Positions 7,918 through 16,414 of a stretch of DNA of 64,000 bases are shown in pieces; the stretch's first letter is position 1, and each line of letters begins with the position of its first letter. The DNA comes from Crocosphaera sp. UHCC 0190 (GTDB lineage: Bacteria > Cyanobacteriota > Cyanobacteriia > Cyanobacteriales > Microcystaceae). The DNA lies in NCBI RefSeq assembly GCF_034932065.1, contig NZ_JAYGHP010000014.1, forward strand, positions 60,163-124,162, read 5' to 3'. The position numbers and the translations under genes were made by a program. The notes beneath the pieces were generated by a model. That model ran no database searches and was not told the DNA's origin. It saw nothing but the letters and a program-made list of their open reading frames with translations.

Positions 7918-9396
7918 TTAACGAAGCATTTGCAATCTTTCTTTAATTTGCTGATGTCTTTTTACCCCTAAATAAGCATAACGATTATAACCATTATCAA
8001 CGATCAATTTTTCTAAATATTGGACTCTTTCCGAAGGGGCCGGATGGGTAGAAAGATAGTTTGTCGGTTGGTTTTCTGATGTTTCTTTAATAATCATCAT
8101 AAAATCTCGTAACCCATCGGCTGCGTAACCAGCAGAAGCTAATGCTCTTGTTCCTAACAAATCTGCTTGCCGTTCAGCATCTTGACTGTATTGAGCATTT
8201 AAGACAGGAGAAACCTGATCAAATAGAGGAACAACTTGATCTAAATTCTCTAATAAATTCCCTTGAACTAACTTTAAAAATCCATGAGAAAGGACAGCAT
8301 GAGAAATTTCATGTCCTAATAATCCTGCTAATTCTGCCTCTGAATCTGCATTTAAAATTGCTCCCGTATTGACTACAACTTTACCCCCAGGTAGGGCAAA
8401 AGCATTGATACTACTATCTTGAACTACATAATATTCATACTTAAACTCTCGTCCCATATAGGGAGTCATTCTGCCCGCAATACCTTTAATATAATCAATG
8501 ATTTCTGGGTCTTCCACTAAGGTTCCCCGTTGCTTTTGTTCATTAGTAAAAGAAGAAATTGCTTGGCTTCCAAACCCTGATTCACCTTGTACTAAAAGAG
8601 AAATCATTTTTAATCCAGATAATCCTTGGGTGGGATTATTATTTAAGATTGCGCTACCAATATTAATTAAGGTTCCAAAGGTTGTTTTTCCCACTAATTC
8701 CCCTTGAACATTATCTTCAAATTTATTCAAATATTCATCGGCGAGGCGGGCAAATTCTGGAGCTTCGGGATAGTCATCATAAACGATGGAAAATTGACGA
8801 GCCGCAATAGATGCTTCTAAAAATTTTTCCTCCTGATCAAGAACCTTGATTTTTGTCCGCAGTAAATCAGGATCATCAGGATATAATTCCGTTATTCTTT
8901 CAATAGCTTGACTAGCAGTTTTTGGTTGTCCTTCCTTAGCATTATTAGCACAAAAATTAGGATCATTGAGACAAAATTCAGTTAACTTAATATGAGCAGG
9001 AATAAATTGAGGATATAGCTGAGTGAGGGGAACTAAACTAAAATAAACTTTACTTTTTTGTTGGTTATTTTCCATTCCCTCCAGAGCATTTTTCCACAGT
9101 CCATCTCCTCCTCCTAATTCCTCAATATTATAAACAGGCTCAGGTATGATAGTAGGGGTTGCCGAGGCATTGGGAAAATCTACTTTACATTGACGATACA
9201 ATTGCGTCGCCCCTTCTTGATTTCCCCCTTGATATAAATCATCCGCTTCTATAAGAATTTGAGAACAGTCTTTTTGTTGCTCCGTTTGTACAGTGGGATC
9301 AGCACTTTGGGCAGGGGCAAGATTAAGCAAGATACTTAAGCCAAGAAAAAGGGTTAATCCTAGGGCCATCCATGATAATTGTTGTCGAGGTTTCAT
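7918..9396 (-). CDS. Secreted M48 family zinc metalloprotease
   Basis: A 492-residue protein with a signal peptide (hydrophobic residues 9-28, cleavage near AQS). The zinc site HEISH is at residues 362-366 (His362, Glu363, His366), with a downstream third-ligand region in DAERQADLLG around residue 415. Residues 45-230 are a helical, TPR-like N-terminal region. The order of TPR-like part then M48 peptidase matches periplasmic M48 proteins that degrade damaged or misassembled envelope proteins, such as the BepA/YfgC type. The gene converges with the CHAT/STAND operon and lies ahead of nothing on its strand within the window. Its neighbours upstream on the same strand are a secreted hypothetical and a Ser/Thr kinase, each separated by enough space for separate promoters. 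Confidence 0.88.
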   Translation of the reverse strand: MKPRQQLSWMALGLTLFLGLSILLNLAPAQSADPTVQTEQQKDCSQILIEADDLYQGGNQEGATQLYRQCKVDFPNASATPTIIPEPVYNIEELGGGDGLWKNALEGMENNQQKSKVYFSLVPLTQLYPQFIPAHIKLTEFCLNDPNFCANNAKEGQPKTASQAIERITELYPDDPDLLRTKIKVLDQEEKFLEASIAARQFSIVYDDYPEAPEFARLADEYLNKFEDNVQGELVGKTTFGTLINIGSAILNNNPTQGLSGLKMISLLVQGESGFGSQAISSFTNEQKQRGTLVEDPEIIDYIKGIAGRMTPYMGREFKYEYYVVQDSSINAFALPGGKVVVNTGAILNADSEAELAGLLGHEISHAVLSHGFLKLVQGNLLENLDQVVPLFDQVSPVLNAQYSQDAERQADLLGTRALASAGYAADGLRDFMMIIKETSENQPTNYLSTHPAPSERVQYLEKLIVDNGYNRYAYLGVKRHQQIKERLQMLR

Positions 9397-9438
9397 TATT
9401 GATTTTTGTTAAGTATTAGGGATTGATAACTGTGGGCT

Positions 9439-10077
9439 TTATCTTGATACTAACTCAACGGAAGAATTTAGTTTCAAAATATGCACACTTCCAGCATTTA
9501 TCTCCACAATTCTCACATCATTAGGACTTCCTAAACCGGAAATAAGTCCTAAAGCAGCCCCCCCAAACCCACCCCGTTGCATGGTAGAAAGATCCGCCCC
9601 GGCTGCCCCTAAAAGTGAGGTGGCTAAATTCCCCCCAACAGCACTATTTTGACGGGCCATTTGTTGACCACTCATATTGGTAATAGTACGACCAGGCAGT
9701 TTGGCACTTTGAGCAACAATCGGAATAATTTGCCCGTTGAGAATGATAGCATCAGCCACTAACATGGCTCCATCTTGAGTTGGTTTAATGGTGAGACTAA
9801 CGGGAGTATTTGCCGGAATAATCACCTCTCCAGAGGGGAGTTTAATATCTTGTATTAGGGGTAAAATGATGGGGTAGGATTCACTTTGGCCCACATCAAC
9901 AACCATAGGATTGGGAAATGATACCAACAACGCCGTTGATTGAGGTAACACCATCTCTGAATTAGCTTTGGTTTGATTCGTCATGGTTGCCACTTCCGGG
10001 TTAGCAACGGCAGGAAGACTTAAAGCAGCGATCGCAGAAAGGGTTAAGGCAACACGAGTTATGGTAGTCGTCAACAT
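9439..10077 (-). CDS. Secreted hypothetical protein
   Basis: A 212-residue protein with a signal peptide (hydrophobic residues 5-24, cleavage near VAN). The mature part has beta-type segments (VIIPANTPVSLTIKP) followed by a Gly/Ala-rich stretch around residues 145-185 and a final beta strand. The middle loosely recalls the beta region of TrbI/VirB10-like proteins, but I would not assign it. The start ATG follows a GGGAGATAAAAACC ribosome binding site. It lies 42 bases upstream of the M48 protease gene and on the same strand, so the two could be one transcript. Confidence 0.7.
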   Translation of the reverse strand: MLTTTITRVALTLSAIAALSLPAVANPEVATMTNQTKANSEMVLPQSTALLVSFPNPMVVDVGQSESYPIILPLIQDIKLPSGEVIIPANTPVSLTIKPTQDGAMLVADAIILNGQIIPIVAQSAKLPGRTITNMSGQQMARQNSAVGGNLATSLLGAAGADLSTMQRGGFGGAALGLISGLGSPNDVRIVEINAGSVHILKLNSSVELVSR

Positions 10078-10154
10078 GGTTTTTATCTCCCCAAGGGTTT
10101 AACCTTTAACACTGATTAGATAGTGGCCATGTTTAAACACTTATGCAGTTGCCC

Positions 10155-11231
10155 CTAGTTGAGATCTCTCCCATCAGGGATAGTCGTTTCAATCAAGGGT
10201 TTTTGTCTCCGTTTGGCGATCGCCCGTTCCTCTAGTTCCCCAAAACCCTCAGCCACCGCTTCCCGTAAGGCCTCAGATAAAGCTTGAACCGAAGAAAAAC
10301 GAGCATCAGGGGACTTTTGTAAACATTTCATGACCACAGCTTCCAAAGCAGGAGATAAATGGTCACAGTTAGGCTGCGATCGCAGAAGTTGGGGAGTACG
10401 ATCACGATGAGCCCATAACCAAGATTCAACCGATACCTGATGGTGACGAAAATTAAAGCCAAAGGCATCATAACCCGTGAGCATTTCGTATAAAATTAAG
10501 CCCAAACTATAAATATCAGCCCTTTGATCGAGTTCTTTGGCCCCTTCTATTTGTTCAGGGGAAGCATAATGAGAGGTTCCTAAAAATCCCTGAGTATTAA
10601 TGTAATCTTCTTGGCCTCTACGAATTTGAGCGATGCCAAAATCAATCACCTTGACCACAAATCCCGATTTACCGGGAACCAGAAAGATATTATCGGGTTT
10701 GAGATCTCGATGAATAATCTGAATAACCTCATTGTCTCCCGTTGCTTCATTAACCAAGAGAATCCCCTCATGGGCTAATTTTAACCCCGCACAAACTTGA
10801 GCCATAATCGAGTAGGTTTGTTGAGGAGAGAGACGGGGGGTTTGGGTTAATAATTGACCGAGGGTTTGTCCTGGCAAATATTCCATCACATAAAAAGGAT
10901 AACCAGCCCTTGTTATCCCATAATCCCTCACTTTCACGATATTTTCACTTTCTAAAGCCGCACAAATCGTCCATTCCCACTCAAAGCGAAGTTTCATCGA
11001 TTGATCATTGACAAAAGCGTCTCGCAGCAATTTGAGAGCAACCGTTTCACCCAAACGGGTATCAGTGGCGAGGAAAACTTGACCCATTCCCCCACCCCCT
11101 AAGCATTTTTCTAAGCGATAATCAAGCTGATCTCGTTCTGGTGCAACAGGGAGAAACATCTCATGATCCTCATGATGACAGGTTTTAGCTAAGGCGGAGG
11201 GATTAAATTTGGTGATAGGAGAAAGGATCAT
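10155..11231 (-). CDS. Serine/threonine protein kinase
   Basis: A 358-residue PknB/Hanks-type kinase without membrane segment. Visible motifs: glycine loop GGGGMG (45-50), ATP-binding Lys67 in VALKLL, catalytic loop HRDLKPDN (174-181, Asp176), DFG (197-199) and SPEQ (224-227) in place of APE. All residues needed for activity are present. The kinase domain covers nearly the whole protein (about 38-325), leaving only a short basic tail, so there is no sensor domain; it should act in the cytosol. It is divergent from the HU gene and 77 bases upstream of the secreted hypothetical gene. Substrates cannot be inferred. Confidence 0.93.
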   Translation of the reverse strand: MILSPITKFNPSALAKTCHHEDHEMFLPVAPERDQLDYRLEKCLGGGGMGQVFLATDTRLGETVALKLLRDAFVNDQSMKLRFEWEWTICAALESENIVKVRDYGITRAGYPFYVMEYLPGQTLGQLLTQTPRLSPQQTYSIMAQVCAGLKLAHEGILLVNEATGDNEVIQIIHRDLKPDNIFLVPGKSGFVVKVIDFGIAQIRRGQEDYINTQGFLGTSHYASPEQIEGAKELDQRADIYSLGLILYEMLTGYDAFGFNFRHHQVSVESWLWAHRDRTPQLLRSQPNCDHLSPALEAVVMKCLQKSPDARFSSVQALSEALREAVAEGFGELEERAIAKRRQKPLIETTIPDGRDLN

Positions 11232-11563
11232 ATCGTATCAGTCAGATATGAAGGATTTGATTATTATTAGAGAAAGACTGGGGAAGTTATGCACTTATCA
11301 GTGCAAAAACTAGGTATTTATGCTGGATATCATCAGCTTTCTTGCCGATTTTATAACAAAAAGTCAGTCCAATTAAAACAGATGAGGAATATCTCACATT
11401 ACCTGACTAAAAAATAACGCGAGTTGGGTAAGGTCTAGACATAAGGGGAAGGCCAAGAAATCTGACCCTTAAAAAAAAAGCTAATTTTTATCTCTTTTTT
11501 AGTGATCTTAGGGTAAAACTTCCGGTATAATCAGCCTCAGTCAGAATTGTTGATTAACTAACA
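11232..11563. promoter_or_regulatory. Divergent intergenic region between kinase and HU genes, with candidate HU -10 box
   Basis: This 332-base gene-free stretch must carry promoters for both flanking genes. On the plus strand TATAAT at 11526-11531 is a consensus -10 box 32 bases before the HU start; no clear -35 hexamer lies 17 bases before it. A run of nine A at 11471-11479 followed by T-rich tracts could bend the DNA upstream of the promoter. Nothing else recognised. Confidence 0.45.
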
Positions 11564-11851
11564 ATGAATAAAGAAGATCTCGTCAACACCATCGCTGCTA
11601 AGACTCGTCTCACCAAAAAAGAAACCAGTCAGATCCTCGATGCCCTTACAGACACCATTATGGAAACCGTTGCATCAGGTGACAAAGTTGTTTTAGTCGG
11701 ATTTGGTACATTTGAACCCAGAGACAGAAAGGAACGGAAAGGAATGAACCCCCAAACGGGCCAACCGATCACGATCCCTGCTACTACTGTTCCTGCATTT
11801 TCTGCGGGAAAAGTCTTCAAAGAAAAGGTTGTCGAATCTATCGAGATCTAG
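11564..11851 (+). CDS. hup: HU family DNA-binding protein
   Basis: A 95-residue histone-like protein of standard length. The start MNKEDLV, the core GDKVVLVGFGTFEPRDRKERKGMNPQTG and the DNA-clamping arm (about residues 52-76) match HU; the conserved Arg and Pro of the arm tip are in GQPITIPA. HU forms dimers that bend and compact DNA in the nucleoid. Cyanobacteria usually have one such gene. It is followed by a strong hairpin terminator and preceded by a consensus -10 box, so it is transcribed alone. Confidence 0.97.
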   Translation: MNKEDLVNTIAAKTRLTKKETSQILDALTDTIMETVASGDKVVLVGFGTFEPRDRKERKGMNPQTGQPITIPATTVPAFSAGKVFKEKVVESIEI

Positions 11852-11882
11852 GTCAAGATTGTTGGCAACTCGTTTAAAGTTC

Positions 11883-11907
11883 CCCACCGTTTATACGGTG
11901 GGGTTTG
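11883..11907 (+). terminator. Terminator of the HU gene
   Basis: CCCCACCG (11883-11890) pairs perfectly with CGGTGGGG (11897-11904) around a TTTATA loop and is followed by TTT. It lies 32 bases after the HU stop codon. Confidence 0.8.
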
Positions 11908-11957
11908 TAATTTATAATAGTTGTACATAGAAGGCTATAGCATTACAGACTGCATTC

Positions 11958-11989
11958 AAGTAGGGGTCAACGGCCGTTGACCCCTACTT
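11958..11989. repeat. 32-bp perfect palindrome
   Basis: The left arm AAGTAGGGGTCAACGG is followed without spacer by its exact reverse complement. A degenerate relative, sharing AGGGGTC and TTGACCCCT, occurs at 20814-20838. It lies between HU and putA and downstream of the HU terminator. A dispersed palindromic repeat is the likely nature; no coding capacity. Confidence 0.75.
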
Positions 11990-12092
11990 CGTATAGCGCG
12001 TCACTCTAAGGTAAGATCTAGTAAGAAAGCGCGATTAGATATTATTATGACAAATTGCGACACGCCTCACACTGATAGGAGAGTATTAAACC

Positions 12093-15065
12093 TTGGTAGC
12101 ACAAATTGATTCAAAAACCTACGAAAATAAGACCCAGGAAATAGCTAAGGAATTAATCGCCCAAACCCGCGAAAAACGTTCTCTCTGGACAAAATTGGGA
12201 GATCAAATGCGGTGGGATGATAAACTCCTAGGCTTTGCCATGAGTAACCCTGGTTTACGGGTGCAACTATTTCATTTTATCGATACCTTACCCGCTTTAC
12301 AAAGTAACGCCGAAATTGCCCATCATCTGCAACAATATTTAGGGGATGAATCGGTCGAGTTACCTAGTGCATTAAAAGCCATTCTTAACTTTACTGACTA
12401 TCATTCCCTTCCTGCTAAAATTGCGGCCGAAACCATCAGCAAAGCCGTCGAAACCCTCGCTTTTAAATATATTGCGGGTGAAACCGTCCCCCAAGTCATC
12501 AAAACCGTTGAACGTCTCAGAAAAGAGAAAATGGGTTTTACCATTGACTTATTAGGGGAAGCAGTCATTACCGAAACCGAGGCCAAAGCTTATTTACAAA
12601 GCTATCTCGACTTAATGGAACAATTATCGGCTGAATCAAAGAAATGGTCAACCGTTTCCCAAATAGATGAAGCAGAGGGAGAAAAATTACCCCAGGTTCA
12701 AGTATCAGTTAAATTAACCGCATTTTACTCCCAATTTGACCCTATTGACCCCGAAGGCAGTAAAACCAAAGTTTGTGATCTGATTCGCATTTTACTACGT
12801 CGCGCTCAAGAATTAGGAGTTGCGATCCATTTTGACATGGAACAATATGTTTATAAAGATCTCACTTTAGCGATCTTAAAAGAACTTTTGTTAGAAGATG
12901 AGTTTCTCACCAGAACTGATATTGGGGTTACTTTACAAGCTTACTTGAAAGACTCTAAACAAGACTTAAAAGATTTAATTGCTTGGGCAAAAAAACGGGG
13001 TTATCCGATTACCATACGCTTAGTTAAAGGGGCATATTGGGATCAAGAAACGATCAAATCTCAACAAAATCATTGGCCCCAACCTGTTTATAACCAAAAA
13101 TCAGCCACCGATGTCAATTATGAACAAATGACCCAGTTATTGCTGGAAAATCATGAGTATTTATATGCGGCTATCGGTTCCCATAACGTGCGATCGCAAG
13201 CAAGGGCCATTGCGATCGCCCAAACCCTTAATATACCCCCCCGTCGCTTCGAGATGCAGGTATTATACGGAATGGGGGATCAACTGGCGAAAGCATTGGT
13301 TAAAACGGGTTATCGGGTTCGGGTCTATGCGCCATACGGTAACTTATTACCTGGGATGGCCTATTTAATCCGTCGTTTATTGGAAAATACGGCTAATAGT
13401 TCCTTTTTGCGGCAAAATTTAGAAGAAAGACCCATCGAGCAATTAATCGCACCCCCTCAAGTTGCCATGGAAAATCTACAAATACCAGATAAAGATAAAT
13501 TTGTCAATGCTCCTGACACAGATTATTCTCGGAAAGTATTACGGGAAAAAGCACAGCAGGCACTGGCAAAAGTTAAAGATTCTCTCGGTAAGACCTATTT
13601 ACCCCTTATTAACGGGGAATATGTACAAACAGAGATTATTATCGACTCGGTGAACCCCTCCAAATCTTCGGAACTGGTGGGACAAATTGGCTTAATTTCT
13701 GTTGAACAAGCAGAACAGGCTTTAAATGCGGCTAAAGCAGCTTTCCCTGCTTGGAAAAAGACCCCTGCTAGTGAAAGAGCAAGAATAATCCGCAAAGCTG
13801 GCGATTTAATGGAAGAACGCCGTCATGAATTATCTGCTTGGATCTGTGTAGAAGTGGGTAAAATCTTACAACAAGCAGACGCAGAAGTATCCGAAGCAAT
13901 TGATTTTTGCCGTTACTATGCCGATGAGATAGAACGGTTAGACAAGGGTTACAGCTATGATGTAGCAGGGGAAACCAACCGCTACAATTATCAGCCCAGA
14001 GGCATTGCTTTAGTGATCTCTCCTTGGAACTTCCCCTTTGCGATCGCCACAGGAATGACAGTGGCGGCGTTAGTCACCGGAAATTGTACCTTATTGAAAC
14101 CGGCGGAAACTTCTACAGTGATAGCTGCCAAAATTGCCGAAATATTGGTAGATGCGGGTATTCCTAAAGGAGTCTTTCAACTTGTACCCGGAAAAGGTTC
14201 TCAAGTGGGGGCCTACATGGTGAACCATCCTGACGTACATTTGATCGCCTTTACGGGGTCGCGGGAAGTCGGATGTCGCATCTATGCGGAGGCTGCCATC
14301 TTACAACCAGGGCAAAAACATCTTAAACGGGTTATTGCAGAAATGGGTGGCAAAAATGCCATTATTGTTGATGAAAGTTCAGACCTCGATCAAGCGGTGG
14401 CAGGGGCTGTATTTTCATCTTTTGGCTACTCTGGTCAAAAATGTTCGGCTGCGTCCCGTATTATCGTTTTAGACCCCGTTTATGATGCCTTTTTAGAACG
14501 GTTTGTCGAAGCCACGCGATCGCTGAATATTGGGCCAACGGATGAACCTTCTACCCAAGTCGGCCCCGTCATTGATGCGACGGCCCAGAAACGCATACGA
14601 GAGTATATTGCGATCGCCAAACAAGAGTCAACCCTTGCCCTAGAGATGGAGTCCCCTGAGAATGGGTATTATGTCGGCCCCACCATTTTTGGGGATGTGT
14701 TGCCGACCCATACTATCGCCCAAGAGGAGATATTTGGGCCAGTGGTGGCAGTGATGCGGGTTAAAGACTTTGATGAGGCGTTAGCGGTGGCTAATGGCAC
14801 AGACTACGCTTTGACTGGGGGGTTATATTCCCGTAGTCCCGAACATATTGAACGGGCCCAGAAAGAGTTTGAAGTGGGGAACCTGTATATTAACCGCACT
14901 ATTACAGGGGCTATTGTTTCCCGTCAACCTTTTGGCGGTTTCAAGTTGTCGGGTGTGGGTTCCAAAGCAGGAGGCCCAGACTACCTATTACAGTTCTTAG
15001 AACCTCGTCATGTGACCGAAAATATTCAGCGTCAAGGGTTTGCACCCATAGAAGGGGCTGAGTAA
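12093..15065 (+). CDS. putA: Bifunctional proline dehydrogenase / L-glutamate gamma-semialdehyde dehydrogenase
   Basis: A 990-residue PutA. The N-terminal half (about 60-440) is the FAD-dependent proline dehydrogenase barrel, with RLVKGAYWDQE; the C-terminal half (about 500-970) is an NAD-dependent aldehyde dehydrogenase with catalytic Cys784 in GYSGQKCS and Glu750 in AEMGG. It converts proline to glutamate, channelling the intermediate between sites. It lacks the N-terminal ribbon-helix-helix repressor domain of enterobacterial PutA, as in other cyanobacteria. The TTG start at 12093 follows an AGGAGAG ribosome binding site. No proline transporter is adjacent. Confidence 0.97.
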   Translation: MVAQIDSKTYENKTQEIAKELIAQTREKRSLWTKLGDQMRWDDKLLGFAMSNPGLRVQLFHFIDTLPALQSNAEIAHHLQQYLGDESVELPSALKAILNFTDYHSLPAKIAAETISKAVETLAFKYIAGETVPQVIKTVERLRKEKMGFTIDLLGEAVITETEAKAYLQSYLDLMEQLSAESKKWSTVSQIDEAEGEKLPQVQVSVKLTAFYSQFDPIDPEGSKTKVCDLIRILLRRAQELGVAIHFDMEQYVYKDLTLAILKELLLEDEFLTRTDIGVTLQAYLKDSKQDLKDLIAWAKKRGYPITIRLVKGAYWDQETIKSQQNHWPQPVYNQKSATDVNYEQMTQLLLENHEYLYAAIGSHNVRSQARAIAIAQTLNIPPRRFEMQVLYGMGDQLAKALVKTGYRVRVYAPYGNLLPGMAYLIRRLLENTANSSFLRQNLEERPIEQLIAPPQVAMENLQIPDKDKFVNAPDTDYSRKVLREKAQQALAKVKDSLGKTYLPLINGEYVQTEIIIDSVNPSKSSELVGQIGLISVEQAEQALNAAKAAFPAWKKTPASERARIIRKAGDLMEERRHELSAWICVEVGKILQQADAEVSEAIDFCRYYADEIERLDKGYSYDVAGETNRYNYQPRGIALVISPWNFPFAIATGMTVAALVTGNCTLLKPAETSTVIAAKIAEILVDAGIPKGVFQLVPGKGSQVGAYMVNHPDVHLIAFTGSREVGCRIYAEAAILQPGQKHLKRVIAEMGGKNAIIVDESSDLDQAVAGAVFSSFGYSGQKCSAASRIIVLDPVYDAFLERFVEATRSLNIGPTDEPSTQVGPVIDATAQKRIREYIAIAKQESTLALEMESPENGYYVGPTIFGDVLPTHTIAQEEIFGPVVAVMRVKDFDEALAVANGTDYALTGGLYSRSPEHIERAQKEFEVGNLYINRTITGAIVSRQPFGGFKLSGVGSKAGGPDYLLQFLEPRHVTENIQRQGFAPIEGAE

Positions 15066-15068
15066 CCT

Positions 15069-15093
15069 GTAGGGTGGGCATTGCCCACCTTAC
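15069..15093. repeat. Palindromic hairpin after putA
   Basis: GGTGGGCA (15073-15080) pairs with TGCCCACC (15082-15089), within GTAGGG...CCTTAC. It is a compact GC-rich hairpin just after the putA stop. It may act as the terminator, although no long T run follows, or be one copy of the small palindromes scattered in cyanobacterial intergenic DNA. Confidence 0.5.
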
Positions 15094-15129
15094 CTAATCT
15101 TCCTTTTTAACATTTGAAAAACCATTCAT

Positions 15130-15318
15130 ATGAACAGTCGAGAAATTATTAAAAAACTCATAGCAGATGGATGGTATCAAGTTAGTACGACAGGAAGTCA
15201 TCACCACTTTAAACACCCAGAAAAGAAAGGAAAGGTCACGGTTCCTCATCCTAAAAAAGATATTCCCCTTAAAACGTTAAGTAGTATTGAAAAACAAGCA
15301 GGAATAAAATTACGTTAA
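15130..15318 (+). CDS. hicA: HicA family toxin (type II toxin-antitoxin)
   Basis: A 62-residue protein of normal HicA length. The double-stranded-RNA-binding-like fold is recognisable from REIIKKLIADGWYQVSTTGSH, with the conserved catalytic His24 in the GSHHHF motif, and KVTVPHP followed by IPLKTL. HicA is a ribosome-independent mRNA interferase that is held inactive by HicB. The gene comes first and ends 10 bases before hicB, the usual order. Confidence 0.9.
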   Translation: MNSREIIKKLIADGWYQVSTTGSHHHFKHPEKKGKVTVPHPKKDIPLKTLSSIEKQAGIKLR

Positions 15319-15328
15319 AGGAGTCAAC

Positions 15329-15625
15329 ATGATTACTTACATCGCAACGATTCACAAAGATAACGATAGTGATTATGGTGTACAATTCTATGACTTTCCT
15401 GGATGTATCAGTGTGGGAGAAACCATTGAAGAAGCAAAAGTAATGGCAACAGAAGCCTTAAATGGTCATATTAATTTAATTTTAGCTGATGGAGAGCAAA
15501 TTCCCGAACCTAGCACCCTTGAAACTATTTTAAATGATGCTGATCACCAAGATGCAGTAGCTTTCATGACCATTGAAATATCAGACACAATCTTAGCTAA
15601 ACTAGAACTATATGCCAAAATTTGA
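15329..15625 (+). CDS. hicB: HicB family antitoxin, possibly C-terminally shortened
   Basis: A 98-residue antitoxin. Residues 1-70 show the partial RNase-H-like HicB fold (YIATIHKDNDSDYGVQFYDFPGC, then GETIEEAKVMATEAL) that binds HicA. After residue 80 the protein begins what looks like the C-terminal DNA-binding region (TIEISDTILAKLELYAKI) but stops early; many HicB proteins continue for a further 20-40 residues as a ribbon-helix-helix or HTH domain. Toxin binding should be kept, but autoregulation may be lost. An AAAGGAGTCAAC ribosome binding site precedes the ATG. Confidence 0.85.
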   Translation: MITYIATIHKDNDSDYGVQFYDFPGCISVGETIEEAKVMATEALNGHINLILADGEQIPEPSTLETILNDADHQDAVAFMTIEISDTILAKLELYAKI

Positions 15626-15695
15626 AAGACTTTGGTAGAGCCATAAGTTTTTGCGTTACAATCTAAATTAGGTATTTATTATTAAATAAAAAGTT

Positions 15696-15938
15696 ATGAA
15701 TTCAACTTCAGAAAATACCCCTTTATTAGAAAAAGCTCACAATTATCTTAATCAACTTTCTTCAAAAAAACTAAGATTAGGTGTTAATTTTTTAGCTTAT
15801 TTACAAGAAAAAGAGGAAGAAGAAGCGACGCAAGAATTATTAAGTATTCCTGATTTTGAACAGGAGTTAAAAGAAGCTGAAGAACAAATAGCAATCGGTG
15901 AGGTCGTATCTTTTAACTCTATTCGCCGCGATGTATGA
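15696..15938 (+). CDS. Antitoxin-like protein paired with a RelE/ParE-type toxin remnant
   Basis: An 80-residue acidic protein with a hydrophilic helical N-terminal half and a Glu-rich linker (EEEEATQELLSIPDF). Its size, acidity and position directly before a RelE/ParE-like reading frame, with an 8-base overlap, are typical of a type II antitoxin. The C-terminal half probably wraps the toxin. No specific DNA-binding family can be assigned with confidence. The toxin partner downstream is truncated, so this may now be an antitoxin without its own toxin. Confidence 0.65.
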   Translation: MNSTSENTPLLEKAHNYLNQLSSKKLRLGVNFLAYLQEKEEEEATQELLSIPDFEQELKEAEEQIAIGEVVSFNSIRRDV

Positions 15939-16095
15939 TTTAATTTTAACTCGTAAAGCACAGCGATTTTATGAAGAAGCTGATAAATCTTTAACGTCTC
16001 GATTAAATCGTTGTTTTGATCAACTCTGTCAAAATCCTTACCAACACCCTAATATTAAAGCACTTAAGGGACGACTATCTGGACGTTTTCGTTAA
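15931..16095 (+). pseudogene. Truncated RelE/ParE-type toxin
   Basis: The ATG at 15931 overlaps the antitoxin stop and opens a frame of 54 residues. It begins MYDLILTRKAQRFYEE and runs to HPNIKALKGRLSGRFR, matching the N-terminal two thirds of RelE/ParE toxins. A stop codon follows exactly where the conserved beta strands (usually beginning YRVGDYRVIY) should start. The catalytic or target-binding C-terminal sheet is therefore missing. The bases after the stop do not encode the missing part in any frame, so this is a truncation rather than a simple frameshift. Confidence 0.7.
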
Positions 16096-16255
16096 TTGTT
16101 CTGAAGTATCTTTTGAAGGAAAATGCCAAATTGTCTATCGACCAGAAAATAAGAAGCATTACGGTGGTGCGAAGGTTTGGATAGAAGTAGATGCGACCAC
16201 TGAGATTGTGATGAATTCAGAGAAAATTGTTATTGTTTCTCAGTATCAGCTATAA
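16096..16255 (+). pseudogene. 3' remnant of an unrelated gene joined to the toxin fragment
   Basis: In the +1 frame relative to the toxin the sequence stays open to a TAA at 16253-16255 and reads VNCSEVSFEGKCQIVYRPE, then HYGGAKVWIEVDATTEIV and so on. The strands resemble the end of a small beta domain such as PepSY, but I do not assign it. It has no start or ribosome binding site of its own apart from one internal out-of-context ATG at 16016. The likeliest origin is a deletion that fused the toxin 5' part to the 3' end of another gene. Confidence 0.35.
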
Positions 16256-16297
16256 TTTTGTCACGGGATCACTTGGACAAGATAAATTTATAACATT

Positions 16298-16408
16298 ATG
16301 GAAACTAACACCATACTCGATTGGATTTTAGGAAGTTTAGCTATTATCATCTTAATGGGTGGAATGATCATGTTATTAAGTGGTACTTTGGGAATGGGAG
16401 ATAAGTAA
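16298..16408 (+). CDS. 36-residue single-span membrane peptide
   Basis: A short frame from ATG 16298 to TAA 16406-16408. It begins METNTILDWILGSLAIIIL and ends GTLGMGDK: a polar head, one continuous hydrophobic span (about residues 8-30) and a short charged tail. This composition is much more like a real small membrane protein than a chance frame. Cyanobacteria have many such subunits of photosystems, NDH-1 and cytochrome complexes; I do not recognise this one. Upstream AT-rich DNA lacks a clear ribosome binding site, which lowers certainty. An alternative reading is a type I toxin peptide, given the TA neighbourhood. Confidence 0.5.
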   Translation: METNTILDWILGSLAIIILMGGMIMLLSGTLGMGDK

Positions 16409-16414
16409 ACGCCA

